Part shown: positions 34,541-45,873 of the stretch, piece after piece
Layout: the number at the start of each line of letters is the position of its first letter
Position numbering within the stretch: position 1 is the stretch's first letter
NCBI RefSeq assembly: GCF_019222765.1
Contig: NZ_CP078145.1
Span: forward strand, 8,680,001-8,744,000
Length of the DNA: 64,000 bases
Direction: 5' to 3'
Source: Nocardia iowensis
GTDB taxonomy: Bacteria > Actinomycetota > Actinomycetes > Mycobacteriales > Mycobacteriaceae
Position numbers and translations under genes: made by a program
The notes under the pieces: model-generated
The model's input: only the letters and a program-made list of their open reading frames with translations
Databases searched by the model: none
Told to the model about the DNA's origin: nothing

Positions 34541-35077
34541 GTGCGCAAAGTACTCGGAGAGGCGGACAAACCCGACGACCAAGCCGAGTTGCTCCGGGTT
34601 CTGTACGACGAACACGCCGCCGCTTTATGGCGGTACACGCTCGGTTTGGTGCGCGACCCGGGACGGGCCGAGGACATCGTGCAGGAGACGTTGCTGCGGG
34701 CGTGGCAACGCCCGAACGTGCTGGATCAGTCCACGACGTCGGCGCGTGCGTGGCTGTTCACGGTGGCGCGCCATCTCGCCGTGGATGAGCATCGCAGCGC
34801 CCGGAACCGGCGCGAGTTCCGCACCGACAGCCCGCCCGACCAGGCCGCGCCCGACCAGGCCGATCGCGCCTTGGACGGCTGGCTGATCGCGGACGCGTTG
34901 GGCAGGCTCAGCGCCGATCACCGCGAGGTGATCGTGCGGGCCTACTATCGGGGCCTTTCCACCCACCAGATCGCCGCGGAACTCGACATCCCGGCGGGAA
35001 CGGTGAAATCCCGGATGCACTACGGCATGCGGGCGCTACGGCTGGCACTACAGGAGATGGGGGTGACGAACCAATGA
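34541..35077 (+). CDS. sigL: ECF RNA polymerase sigma factor, SigL type
   Basis: 178 residues, close to the roughly 177 of M. tuberculosis SigL. The GTG at 34541 has GGAGG nine bases upstream. Region 2 is LLRVLYDEHAAALWRYTLGL, then AEDIVQETLLRAWQ and SARAWLFTVARHLAVDEHRS. Region 4 is LGRLSADHREVIVRAYYRGL and STHQIAAELDIPAGTVKSRM. The zinc anti-sigma gene overlaps its stop. The wording of region 2 is very like mycobacterial SigL, which directs envelope and polyketide genes. No promoter was confidently identified. Confidence 0.9.
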   Translation: MRKVLGEADKPDDQAELLRVLYDEHAAALWRYTLGLVRDPGRAEDIVQETLLRAWQRPNVLDQSTTSARAWLFTVARHLAVDEHRSARNRREFRTDSPPDQAAPDQADRALDGWLIADALGRLSADHREVIVRAYYRGLSTHQIAAELDIPAGTVKSRMHYGMRALRLALQEMGVTNQ

Positions 35078-35805
35078 CGGATATCACCGACGACTACACC
35101 ACGTGGGATGCGCCGTACGTGCTCGGCTCCCTGACCCGGACCGAACGCCGTGCGTACGAAGAGCATTTGACCGGCTGCCCCGCCTGCCGGGCCGCCGTCG
35201 CCGAGTTGGCCGGGATGCCGGGCATGCTCGCCATGGTCGACCCCGAGACCGCGCTCGCGATGATCGAGCCGTCGGAAGCCGTTGCGGCAGAACTCGGCTC
35301 GGCCCCGGTCGCGGCGAATCCGCCGGTACCGCAGTTGCTGCCGAGACTCGCCGCGGCGGCGGAGCAGCGCAGGCGACGGAGCAGATGGGTGAGCATCGGT
35401 GCGGCGGTGGCGGCGGCCGCTGCCGCCGTGGCGATCGCGGTTCCGGTGGTCGCCACGGTCACCTCGTCCGACACCACGACCCCCGAACAGGTTGTCGCGG
35501 AACGCGGCATGCAACCGCTGAAGCCGAACCCCGTCACCGCGAGTTTCAAAGTCGTTCGGGCCGAGGGTAAGACACGGATCGTCATGTCGTGCAGCTACGG
35601 ACCGAGCAACCAGCAGTACAGCTGGAATCTGAAGTTGTTCGTCCTCGGCACCGATGGCAGCCAGACCGAGCTCGATCAGTGGCCGGCCGGGCCTGGCACC
35701 GAGCTGACGATCGATCGGACCATCGATAAGGCGCCGGATCAGATTCGGGCCGTCGAGATCCGATTGGCGTCGACGGGTGAGACGCTGCTGTCGGGCACGG
35801 TCTGA
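35074..35805 (+). CDS. rslA: Zinc-binding anti-sigma factor, RslA type
   Basis: 243 residues, ATG overlapping the sigma factor stop (ATGA). The N-terminal ZAS motif is complete: His31, Cys35 and Cys38 in EEHLTGCPAC. The second His is not evident and may be earlier in the domain. A membrane helix lies at about residues 107-127 (IGAAVAAAAAAVAIAVPVVA), followed by an extracytoplasmic domain of about 115 residues (RskA-like). It holds the sigma factor inactive at the membrane. Oxidation of the Cys pair releases it in the mycobacterial homologue. Confidence 0.9.
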   Translation: MTDITDDYTTWDAPYVLGSLTRTERRAYEEHLTGCPACRAAVAELAGMPGMLAMVDPETALAMIEPSEAVAAELGSAPVAANPPVPQLLPRLAAAAEQRRRRSRWVSIGAAVAAAAAAVAIAVPVVATVTSSDTTTPEQVVAERGMQPLKPNPVTASFKVVRAEGKTRIVMSCSYGPSNQQYSWNLKLFVLGTDGSQTELDQWPAGPGTELTIDRTIDKAPDQIRAVEIRLASTGETLLSGTV

Positions 35806-35813
35806 CGACGCAA

Positions 35814-35845
35814 CGATCCCCCCACCGGAGTCGGCGGGGGGATCG
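35814..35845. terminator. Bidirectional terminator between rslA and the ABC permease
   Basis: CGATCCCCCC (35814-35823) pairs with GGGGGGATCG (35836-35845). Inside the loop CCG and CGG extend the stem. The two convergent genes end on either side. Confidence 0.85.
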
Positions 35846-35869
35846 ATACCCCTCATCGTGCGCTCGTGA

Positions 35870-36640
35870 TCAGGCCGTCTGGCGACGGAAAATCGAGTTG
35901 GCCCAGAAGAATCCGACGATCGTCAGGCCGGTGCACCAGGCGAGCGCGAGGATGCCGTTGTTGCCGATCTCGGTGCCCATCAGCAGGCCGCGGACGGTCT
36001 CGGTGATCGGGGTGAACGGCTGATACTCGGCGAATTGGCGCAGCCCGACCGGCATGGTGTCGGTGCCGACCAGACCACTGCCGAGGAACGGCAGCATGAT
36101 GATCGGGAAGACGATGTTGCTCGCGCCCTCCGGGTTCGGCGACAGCAGGCCCAAGGCGACCGCAAGCCAGTTCAGTCCGAAGATGGTGAAGGTGAGCAGA
36201 CCGAACGCGGCAATCCATTCGACGACATTGGCATCGGGACGCCAACCGATGAGCAGCGAGACCGCGGCCATCAGCACGATGCCACCCAGCGCTTGGAGCA
36301 GCGCGCCGACCACGTGCCCGGTCAGCATCGACGACTGCGTGATGCCCATGGTGCGGAACCGATTCACGATGCCTTTGGCAGCATCGTTCGCGATCGACAC
36401 CGCCACCGACGCCGTGATGTAGGCGGGAACCATCAGCAGCATGCCGGGCGCGAGGTAGTCGATGTAGTTTCCGCCGGAGGACTTTTCGAGTGCGCCACCG
36501 AAGACGAACTTGAAGATCAGCAGTAGGACGGTCGGCATCACAATGACGCCGATACTCATGCTCGGATATCGCTTCGCGTGAGTCAGATTGCGCCGCAACA
36601 TAGTTGCCGAGTCGGCAAGGGCATAGGACACAGTACTCAT
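35870..36640 (-). CDS. ABC-2 exporter permease, DrrB type
   Basis: 256 residues with six membrane helices. The daunorubicin-type signature regions are GGNYIDYLAPGMLLMVPAYI, then GIVNRFRTMGITQSSMLTGH and LRQFAEYQPFTPITETVRGL. The ATG overlaps the ATPase stop by 4 bp, so the two are translationally coupled. It forms an efflux pump with the ATPase. The EXLDI gene upstream completes the module. Confidence 0.92.
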   Translation of the reverse strand: MSTVSYALADSATMLRRNLTHAKRYPSMSIGVIVMPTVLLLIFKFVFGGALEKSSGGNYIDYLAPGMLLMVPAYITASVAVSIANDAAKGIVNRFRTMGITQSSMLTGHVVGALLQALGGIVLMAAVSLLIGWRPDANVVEWIAAFGLLTFTIFGLNWLAVALGLLSPNPEGASNIVFPIIMLPFLGSGLVGTDTMPVGLRQFAEYQPFTPITETVRGLLMGTEIGNNGILALAWCTGLTIVGFFWANSIFRRQTA

Positions 36641-37617
36641 GACACGGTTTCCTTTTCGGGAGTCGGCTGGCCGGTGAGGGTGAGGAAGACGTCGTCGAGG
36701 TTGGGCGTGTGCACGGCGAGACCGTCGACCTCGATCTGCTCGTAGTCGAGTCGATCGAGCAGGGCCCGTAGCGATTTCACGCTGCCGTCGCTCGGCACCG
36801 CGAGAGTCAGGTCTTCGTCGATGTCGGCGTCGTCGACCACCTGGGCGGCGACGCCGAGCACGGCGGACGCGGCGAACAAGGCGTTGCGGTCGGTGAACTG
36901 CAATCGGATATGCCCGCCTGGCACCAGCCGTTTCAGTTCGGCCGCGGTGCCTTCCGCGACGATCCGGCCGTGATCGAGCACCGCGATGCGGTCGGCCAGC
37001 TGATCGGCCTCCTCCAGATACTGGGTGGTGAGGAAGACGGTCACGTTGTAGTCGTCGACCAGCCCGCGGATGAGCTCCCAGATAGCCCGCCTGCTGCGCG
37101 GATCGAGGCCGGTGGTCGGCTCGTCGAGAAAGATGATGCGCGGATCGCCGACCAGGGTCATCGCCAGGTCCAGCCGCCGGGTCATGCCGCCGGAGTAGGT
37201 GGACGCGGGCTTGTCGGCGGCCTCGACGAGATCGAATCGTTCCAGCAGATCCGCTGCCAGCCTTTTGGTTTCGCGCCGCGGCAGGTGCTGCAGGTCGCCC
37301 ATCAGGATCAGGTTCTCCCGGCCGGTGAGCAATTCGTCGACCGCGGAGAATTGGCCGGTGACACCGATTGCCGCGCGGACGGCATCGCGTTCTGCCTCGA
37401 CATCATGTCCGCCGACCCGGCTTTGGCCACCGTCGGCGTGGATGAGTGTGCTCAGGATCTGCACGGTGGTGGTCTTGCCCGCGCCGTTCGGGCCGAGCAG
37501 CGAATAGACCGTGCCTTCGGGGACGGTGATATCGATGCCGTCGAGCACCACCTTCTCGCCGAATGATTTGCGCAGGCCCAGTGCCGAAATGGCGGGTGCG
37601 CGATGGCCGTTGACCAT
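36637..37617 (-). CDS. ABC exporter ATP-binding protein, DrrA type
   Basis: 326 residues from ATG 37617, with GAAAGGACAGCC upstream. Walker A is LLGPNGAGKTTTVQIL, the signature is YSGGMTRRLDLAM and Walker B is IIFLDEPTTGLDPRSR. The C-terminal DrrA extension (about residues 230-320) ends near LDDVFLTLTGQPTPEKE, the DrrA family tail. It powers the DrrB-type permease. Confidence 0.94.
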   Translation of the reverse strand: MVNGHRAPAISALGLRKSFGEKVVLDGIDITVPEGTVYSLLGPNGAGKTTTVQILSTLIHADGGQSRVGGHDVEAERDAVRAAIGVTGQFSAVDELLTGRENLILMGDLQHLPRRETKRLAADLLERFDLVEAADKPASTYSGGMTRRLDLAMTLVGDPRIIFLDEPTTGLDPRSRRAIWELIRGLVDDYNVTVFLTTQYLEEADQLADRIAVLDHGRIVAEGTAAELKRLVPGGHIRLQFTDRNALFAASAVLGVAAQVVDDADIDEDLTLAVPSDGSVKSLRALLDRLDYEQIEVDGLAVHTPNLDDVFLTLTGQPTPEKETVS

Positions 37618-37645
37618 GGCTGTCCTTTCAGAATTACATAAGGGA

Positions 37646-37661
37646 ATGCGCATGCGCGCAT
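37646..37661. promoter_or_regulatory. Dyad upstream of the drrA-like gene
   Basis: ATGCGC (37646-37651) and GCGCAT (37656-37661) face each other around ATGC, about 30 bp before the ATPase start. It is a possible operator for the exporter genes. Confidence 0.35.
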
Positions 37662-37745
37662 GACTGATCTGCACCGCTCCCGGTGTCCCGGTGCGGCGGT
37701 AGGTGTCGAGTAGTTGCTATTCAGCTGTGCGGTAACCGAATTCGG

Positions 37746-38261
37746 TTAGATGTCGAGGTCCTCGACCTGGGGATGTTTCGCGATATCGGCCACCCGCTCG
37801 TACAGCTTCGATGGAAGCTTGTCTTTCAATTCGTCGATGGAGTCCACGATCTCCAGGATGAAATCGCCCCAGTCCTCCTCACCGACGCCGAGCATGCGCC
37901 GCCAGTTCTTCAAATCGTTGAGCCAGTTGGCGGATTGCGGATATTCGTCCCACTTGGCGTACTGGGCGTGCATCACGAACTTGCCTTTGCGGCTGCGATA
38001 CACCCGGACGTTTTCCATCCGCTCGTCGTTGACGTCGTGCCATTCGCCGAGCAACGCGCCGGAGAACCGCACCTGCCGGACACCGTTGTGCCCGACACGG
38101 ACCACGACCTCGTCGTAGCCCTCTTGGCGACCCTCCTCCAACTCGATGAATCGGCGCAGCGCCGTGGTCACCGCCCCGGACAGATTGCCGCCAACCAGTT
38201 CCTGGGCCCGCTGGAACAGCGGCAGATCGTCATCGGCAACATAGATCGTCTTGTTGGGCAT
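37746..38261 (-). CDS. EXLDI family protein
   Basis: 171 residues ending VEDLDI, the C-terminal motif that names the EXLDI family. The family is found next to DrrAB-type ABC transporters, as here. The N-terminus, MPNKTIYVADDDLPLFQRAQ, then LSGAVTTALRRFIELEEG, looks like a ribbon-helix-helix DNA-binding segment. The remainder is a mixed alpha/beta domain with many Trp and Tyr (HAQYAKWDEYPQSANWLND). It probably regulates the exporter. The start codon is 8 bp from TATACGTA repeats. Confidence 0.85.
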   Translation of the reverse strand: MPNKTIYVADDDLPLFQRAQELVGGNLSGAVTTALRRFIELEEGRQEGYDEVVVRVGHNGVRQVRFSGALLGEWHDVNDERMENVRVYRSRKGKFVMHAQYAKWDEYPQSANWLNDLKNWRRMLGVGEEDWGDFILEIVDSIDELKDKLPSKLYERVADIAKHPQVEDLDI

Positions 38262-38269
38262 GACACGAC

Positions 38270-38289
38270 TATACGTAGATGTATACGTA
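38270..38289. promoter_or_regulatory. TATACGTA direct repeats at the EXLDI promoter
   Basis: TATACGTA occurs at 38270-38277 and 38282-38289. The two copies are 12 bp apart, just upstream of the EXLDI start. Paired short repeats spaced about one helical turn apart are typical of ribbon-helix-helix operators, matching the predicted N-terminal fold of the EXLDI protein. The rest of 38262-38468 holds only the short dyads CTGAG-N5-CTCAG (38366-38380) and CTGAGCTCAG (38391-38400), perhaps for the porin gene. Confidence 0.55.
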
Positions 38290-38468
38290 CACGCAAGCGC
38301 CGCGCTCGAGTCTGCGGAGAATGCTTCCATTCAGAAGCGCCGTCTTGTAGGTTGCTGATTATTCACTGAGATGCACTCAGCCGACGCCGTCTGAGCTCAG
38401 GACCGAGTGGCAGGGTCGCCAGCCGGTACCCCGATATCAGCGGTAAGTAGCAAAGAGGTGCTGTAGTG

Positions 38469-39236
38469 ATGTCTCCGAACGCCAAGCGGAAGCTACCCGC
38501 CCGAGCACTGCTCGGAAGTTGCCCTATCGCGTTGATCCTGCTGCTGAGCACGGCTGCCCCCGCGTCGGCGGAGTTCGTCGATCCGGCCGCACTGGGTGTC
38601 CGGATCGGTCACCAGGAGGTCAAACCGACCCTGGACGGCTACGCCATCATGACCACCGAGGCGAATACCAACGCGCGCGTCATCCCGCCGTTGGACGGCA
38701 GCCCGTTCAGCCGCGAGGCGTTCCTGTCCGGCATCGGCATCGGCCAGGTCGACGGACCCGCGGGCGCCAGAGTGGCGGGCGCGGTGATGGAGGTGGGCTA
38801 CGAGGTCGGCTATCCGGTGGCCTTCGCGCCGAACGGCATCACCGTCACGCTCAATTCGCCGTCCGTCTCGGTCACCGGTGCGGTGAAGCCGCAGATCTCG
38901 GCCGGTGTGACGCCGCAGATCAATATCGCCCCCGTGCCGGGCGCCCAGGTCGAATTCCCGTTGCAGGCTCAGCTCGGCGCGGAATTGGGCGCGCAGGCGA
39001 CGATCCTGCCGTCGCAGCAGTTGTCTTTTCAGGTCGGGCACGGCGGCATCACCGAAACGACGCTGGCCAAGTTCACCCTGACCCAGCCGCTCGCCTACGC
39101 CGATCTGTCCAACACCCACCTGACCGTCACGGGGGCGCTCGGACCGGTCACCATTCGGACCTTCGTGAAATTCACCCTGGTCACCGGCGCGGGCCAGACC
39201 ACGGATGCCGTCTACAGCGATCCGATCGCGCTGTAA
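38469..39236 (+). CDS. MspA-family porin
   Basis: 255 residues. The Sec signal peptide runs to about residue 35 (APASA), followed by EFVDPAALGVRIGHQEVKPT and TLDGYAIMTTEANTNARVIP, the conserved start of mature MspA-type porins. Beta-strand-rich segments such as VGYEVGYPVAFAPNGITVTL fit the vestibule region. The octameric channel crosses the mycolate outer membrane. This gene is strong evidence for a Corynebacteriales host. AGAGGTG precedes the start. Confidence 0.92.
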   Translation: MSPNAKRKLPARALLGSCPIALILLLSTAAPASAEFVDPAALGVRIGHQEVKPTLDGYAIMTTEANTNARVIPPLDGSPFSREAFLSGIGIGQVDGPAGARVAGAVMEVGYEVGYPVAFAPNGITVTLNSPSVSVTGAVKPQISAGVTPQINIAPVPGAQVEFPLQAQLGAELGAQATILPSQQLSFQVGHGGITETTLAKFTLTQPLAYADLSNTHLTVTGALGPVTIRTFVKFTLVTGAGQTTDAVYSDPIAL

Positions 39237-39319
39237 GCGGCAAACTCGGACGAGGCGTACGTCGAGTTCGTCGGGCCGCCGAATACATCGACCCGCTGGC
39301 GACGCTACGCGAAAGACCT

Positions 39320-40309
39320 TCAGCTGGCGACTAATTGGTCGGGTTCCGCGGTCTTGGCCCACCGCTGGGCCAGCCCGGCGCAGACGATCAGCTGGATCTG
39401 GTGGAAGATCATCAATGGCAGCACGATCAGGCCGACCGGCTGGCTCGCGAAAAGCACTGTCGCCATGGGTAGTCCGGTGGCAAGACTCTTCTTGGAGCCA
39501 CAGAACACGATGACGATCCGGTCTTCCCGGGAAAAGCCGAGAACCCGGCCGGTCACCATGGTCGCGGTGATAACAAGTGCGAGCAGCACGCAGCACACGC
39601 CGGCCAGCGCGAGAATCCGCCAGGGCGAGAGCATGTGCCAGATGCCCTCCACCATGCCCGCGCTGAACGCGCTGTAGACGACGAGCAGGATCGAGCCGCG
39701 ATCGACCAGCTTGGTCGGCTCCGCGTACCGGCGCAGCCAGCCGATGACCTTCGGCCGGATCAGTTGCCCGATCGCGAAGGGCACCAGCAACTGCAACACG
39801 ATGTCACCGACCGAAGAGAAGTCGACGCTGGCCTGGCCCGTGGTGTTCATCAACAGGATGACCAGCAGCGGAGTGACGAAGACGCCGAGCAAATTCGACG
39901 CCGTCGCGCTCACGATCGCACCGGGCACATTGCCTTTCGCGATCGAGGTGAACGCGATCGACGACTGCACGGTCGACGGCACCAGGCACAGGAACAACAG
40001 CCCGGTGTACAGGTCGTCGGTCAGCACGCTCGGCGCCAGCAACCGCGCCGCCAGTCCGAGCAACGGGAACAGCACGAAGGTACTGGCCAGCACGATGATG
40101 TGCAGCCGCCAGTGGGTGAGCCCGGCCAGTGCCTCCTTCGGGGAGAGCCGCGTGCCGTAGAGCAAGAAGAGCAATGCGATGGCAATCTTCGTCAGCACAT
40201 CAACTACGTCGGCGGCCGTGCCTTTTGCGGGAAAGACGCTGGCCAGAGCAACTGTAGCGAGGATCGACAGGATGAAGCCGTCGATATAGAACTTGCTGAG
40301 GAATCGCAC
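39320..40309 (-). CDS. Bile acid:sodium symporter family transporter (YocS/P7-like)
   Basis: 329 residues from GTG 40309, with about nine or ten membrane helices. Family landmarks are GTRLSPKEALAGLTHWRLHI, then LCLVPSTVQSSIAFTSIAKG (the crossover motif with the sodium-site residues) and FCGSKKSLATGLPMATVLF. The long frame continuing to 41107 on the same strand is antisense to the next gene and is rejected. It is divergent from the MBL-fold gene. The substrate is unknown. Confidence 0.88.
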   Translation of the reverse strand: MRFLSKFYIDGFILSILATVALASVFPAKGTAADVVDVLTKIAIALLFLLYGTRLSPKEALAGLTHWRLHIIVLASTFVLFPLLGLAARLLAPSVLTDDLYTGLLFLCLVPSTVQSSIAFTSIAKGNVPGAIVSATASNLLGVFVTPLLVILLMNTTGQASVDFSSVGDIVLQLLVPFAIGQLIRPKVIGWLRRYAEPTKLVDRGSILLVVYSAFSAGMVEGIWHMLSPWRILALAGVCCVLLALVITATMVTGRVLGFSREDRIVIVFCGSKKSLATGLPMATVLFASQPVGLIVLPLMIFHQIQLIVCAGLAQRWAKTAEPDQLVAS

Positions 40310-40399
40310 ACCACACGCTAACGCCGGGGCTGTTCCCATATGGAACCGAAAAATACGTACTTGGTCACATCGCGTGCCCGCTCCGCCTACTGGATAAAC

Positions 40400-40420
40400 A
40401 CGAACGTTCGTCCGTATAGT
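40400..40420 (+). promoter_or_regulatory. ACGAACGTTCGT palindrome overlapping a promoter
   Basis: ACGAACGTTCGT (40400-40411) is a perfect 12-bp palindrome. Four bases after it is a good -10, TATAGT (40415-40420), reading toward the MBL-fold gene. Binding here would block the spacer of that promoter. The palindrome type suits a TetR-family protein, but none is encoded nearby. Confidence 0.6.
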
Positions 40421-40453
40421 TGGTAGCGCACACAGCGCGACGAAGGGACGACG

Positions 40454-41260
40454 ATGAAGATCCGCCGACTGGGCTGGGCAGGTGTGGAAGTCGAATTCGA
40501 CAACGCCACACTGGTGATCGATGCCGTGCAGGACAGCGAGCCACTGCGCAGTTTGCTGCCGGACGACGCGTTGACCGCACCGCGGCAGCCGAATACCGCG
40601 CTGGCCGCGCTGGTCACCCACTTGCACCTCGATCACGCCGACCCGCCGGGACTGAACCGCATCCTGGCACCGGACGGCATCGTGCTCCGTCCCGCACCGA
40701 TGGTGGGCACGGGTGATGATGTCGTGTGGACCGCCGAGGCCGAAAGCGGTTTTGCCGCAAGCTCGCTCACGACGCGGGTGATGTCCGAATGGGAAACCAC
40801 CACGATCGGACCCTTCGAGGTGACCGCGGTTCCCGCCGTCGATGGACTCGGCGACCCGCAGGTGAACTGGGTAGTCAGCGCGGGCGGGCATCGCATCTTC
40901 CACGGCGGTGACACCATTTTCCACGGTCTGTGGTGGTTGATCGCCCGCCGCTGTGGCCCCTTCGATGCCGCGTTTCTGCCGATAAACGGTGCGGCAGTGA
41001 ATTTTCCACACCTGCAACCAGGAAGTCCGCTGCCCGCTGTACTCACGCCGGAACAGGCGGTGCTGGCGGGGAACATACTCGGCGCCCGCACGGTCGTCCC
41101 CATACACTTCGGCCTCGACCGACCGCCGTACTACGTGGAGATCGATCAGTCGTTGGTCAAGTTCCGCGCCGCAGCGGCGGAAGCAGGAGTCGGGCTCACC
41201 GTGCTCGCCCCTGGCGAATCCCTCGACCTCGCAGCCACCGAGGTAGCAGTCGCAGACTGA
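40454..41260 (+). CDS. MBL-fold metallo-hydrolase (UlaG-like)
   Basis: 268 residues. The start MKIRRLGWAGVEVEFDNATL is followed by the metal site VTHLHLDHADPPGLNRIL (H-x-H-x-D-H) and later HRIFHGGDTIFHG and RTVVPIHFGLDRP with the remaining His and Asp ligands. This is the RomA/UlaG-type branch that acts on lactones or phospholipid derivatives. The AAGGGACG site lies just before the ATG. A palindromic operator overlaps its promoter. Confidence 0.88.
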   Translation: MKIRRLGWAGVEVEFDNATLVIDAVQDSEPLRSLLPDDALTAPRQPNTALAALVTHLHLDHADPPGLNRILAPDGIVLRPAPMVGTGDDVVWTAEAESGFAASSLTTRVMSEWETTTIGPFEVTAVPAVDGLGDPQVNWVVSAGGHRIFHGGDTIFHGLWWLIARRCGPFDAAFLPINGAAVNFPHLQPGSPLPAVLTPEQAVLAGNILGARTVVPIHFGLDRPPYYVEIDQSLVKFRAAAAEAGVGLTVLAPGESLDLAATEVAVAD

Positions 41261-41311
41261 GCTTCGAGCCGTTCACGCCGATGGTCCGCGAAAGCCCCGT
41301 TCGGACTCGGG

Positions 41312-41719
41312 CTAGGTCGCGGGCTGGCAGGCGTCGCGGAGGGAGCAGGCGCCGCAAGCGCTGCCGCAGCCGCCGACTTCGGCGGGCGGGGCGATGGCTG
41401 CCGCTGTCGAGGCGGCGGCGTTGGCGCCGGCGCCGAGGGTGAACAGGGCGATGACGCCCGCGCCCGCGGCGACGAGGAAGACGACGATGCCGCTCGCGGC
41501 GAGGGCGACGAGACCACCGGCGAACAGCAGCGCCCCGGCCGCCAGCGAGGTGGGGGCGGCGACGCGATTCGCGATGCGGAAGGTCTCGTCATCGGAAAGG
41601 GCGGCCTCGGTGTGCACGCCGACGAAGCGGTTGCGCGGCAGCCTGCCGATCAGCCCGAGTGCGCCGGTTGCGATGGCTACGAGGGCCAGCACGAACAGGA
41701 CGAGAGCGACGACGAACAC
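41312..41719 (-). CDS. SdpI-like membrane protein with Cys-rich tail
   Basis: 135 residues from GTG 41719, where TAGCCT lies 8 bp upstream (leaderless-type). Three or four membrane helices are present. GLIGRLPRNRFVGVHTEAAL and DDETFRIANRVAAPTSLAAG match the SdpI/YhfL family around its conserved Arg and Asn residues. The C-terminus, VGGCGSACGACSLRDACQP, has four Cys spaced 3, 2 and 5, a possible metal site not found in SdpI itself. Confidence 0.8.
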   Translation of the reverse strand: MFVVALVLFVLALVAIATGALGLIGRLPRNRFVGVHTEAALSDDETFRIANRVAAPTSLAAGALLFAGGLVALAASGIVVFLVAAGAGVIALFTLGAGANAAASTAAAIAPPAEVGGCGSACGACSLRDACQPAT

Positions 41720-42060
41720 TCATGCAGGCTAGCGCATCGGTGTCCGCCACCCGCTGGCCACTCCCCCGCAATCGCTCAGCATTCGGCATGGCACCACCCC
41801 GGACGAGCGCTTTCCACACTGGGCAGCACCCGGCCCGAGGTGTAGCAACCAAACGCACTGTTGGGACCGCTCGGATGGGAACGACAACCCGCGAGTAATC
41901 GGAAGGGGATGCGGCGCAGTCCCGTCCCGACGGGTGGGTAACCCCGGACGCGGACGCGCCGACGGAGTCAGCACAGCCCGATTTTCAGTACTGCGGTGCA
42001 CACGTTCTACCCTGATAGACGAAGTTTGTCGGGGATCGGCGATAACAAGAAGGCAGGGCC
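41720..42060 (+). other. Noncoding region and leuS leader
   Basis: No protein-like frame or tRNA was seen in these 341 bases. AAGAAGG about seven bases before the leuS GTG is its ribosome binding site. The hexamer TACCCT near 42009 may be a -10. No T-box specifier structure was recognised. Confidence 0.5.
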
Positions 42061-44907
<2,847 letters not shown>

Positions 44908-44915
44908 TCCCCGTC

Positions 44916-44960
44916 CGAAGACGCCCTGCACCCGGTGAGACGGTGTGCAGGGCGTCTTCG
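44916..44960 (+). terminator. Terminator after leuS
   Basis: CGAAGACGCCCTGCAC (44916-44931) pairs perfectly with GTGCAGGGCGTCTTCG (44945-44960): a 16-bp stem with a 13-nt loop. It lies between the convergent leuS and SDR genes. Confidence 0.9.
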
Positions 44961-44975
44961 ATCAAAGCGGCTGCC

Positions 44976-45677
44976 CTAGCCCGACACCGGGCGAAGCACG
45001 ATCTCCGTCGGATGCCCGTCCCGTGGCGTCTCGACGGCGTTGCGTACCGCCCCCGCGACAGTCTCCGCTCGAAGGAACTCCTCCGGTCGGTATTCGCGTC
45101 CCTCATGGGCGATGATCTCGCGCTGCATGTCGGTGTCGATGCGGCCGGGATGGATCGAGGTCACCCGCAGCGTCGGCTCTTCCAGCCGCAGTGCGTCGCC
45201 GAAGGCACGCAACCCGAACTTGCTCGCGGCGTACGACGCCCAGCCCGCATTGGCGCGCAGCCCGGCGCCCGAATTGATCAGCACCACATGGCCGTCCGCC
45301 GCACGCAACGCGGGCAGCAGCAGCCTGGTCAGCTCGACGACCGCGATCAGGTTGGCCTCCAATGTGTTTCGCCACTGGTCGACGGTCGACTCGGCGATGC
45401 TGCCGATATCCTGGACGCCCGCGTTGTGCACCAACACGTCCAGCCGCCGGATCGACTGGGCGGCCGCCGCCACCGCCGCATAGTCGGTCAGCGGGACCGG
45501 CCAGCCGGTCGCGTCGGGCAGCTCCTTCAGGATGTCGCGCAGCGAGTCGGCGGACCTGGCGCCGAGCAGCAGCTCGTGCGACGGCGCGAGCTCGCGGGCG
45601 ATGGCGGCGCCGAGCCCGCGGCTGGCACCGGTGATCAGCGCGGTCGGCTTCGGAGAGCTGGTCACGGCATTGGTCAT
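44976..45677 (-). CDS. Short-chain dehydrogenase/reductase
   Basis: 233 residues from ATG 45677. A classical SDR: TALITGASRGLGAAIARELA (cofactor loop), DVLVHNAGVQDIG, SGAGLRANAGWASYAASKFG (Ser, Tyr and Lys catalytic residues) and TSIHPGRIDTDMQREI. An Arg after strand 2 (GARSADSL) suggests NADPH preference. The substrate is unknown. It is divergent from the glucosylglycerate hydrolase gene. Confidence 0.9.
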   Translation of the reverse strand: MTNAVTSSPKPTALITGASRGLGAAIARELAPSHELLLGARSADSLRDILKELPDATGWPVPLTDYAAVAAAAQSIRRLDVLVHNAGVQDIGSIAESTVDQWRNTLEANLIAVVELTRLLLPALRAADGHVVLINSGAGLRANAGWASYAASKFGLRAFGDALRLEEPTLRVTSIHPGRIDTDMQREIIAHEGREYRPEEFLRAETVAGAVRNAVETPRDGHPTEIVLRPVSG

Positions 45678-45873
45678 GAGCCCCACCGTAATAGCCTGCG
45701 AAAGCGGAGCGATGCACGCATACATCGATAGTGGAATCTCGAGCAGCGAATTACGGACGGGGCATTCGAGAGTGAGAACCGCCGAGCACGAGCCCGCCAC
45801 CGGCGGGTGGGACGAGGCCGAGTCGGACACCGCCGAGCGGGCGTACTTGCGGGTGGCATCGCAGAATAGGGGG

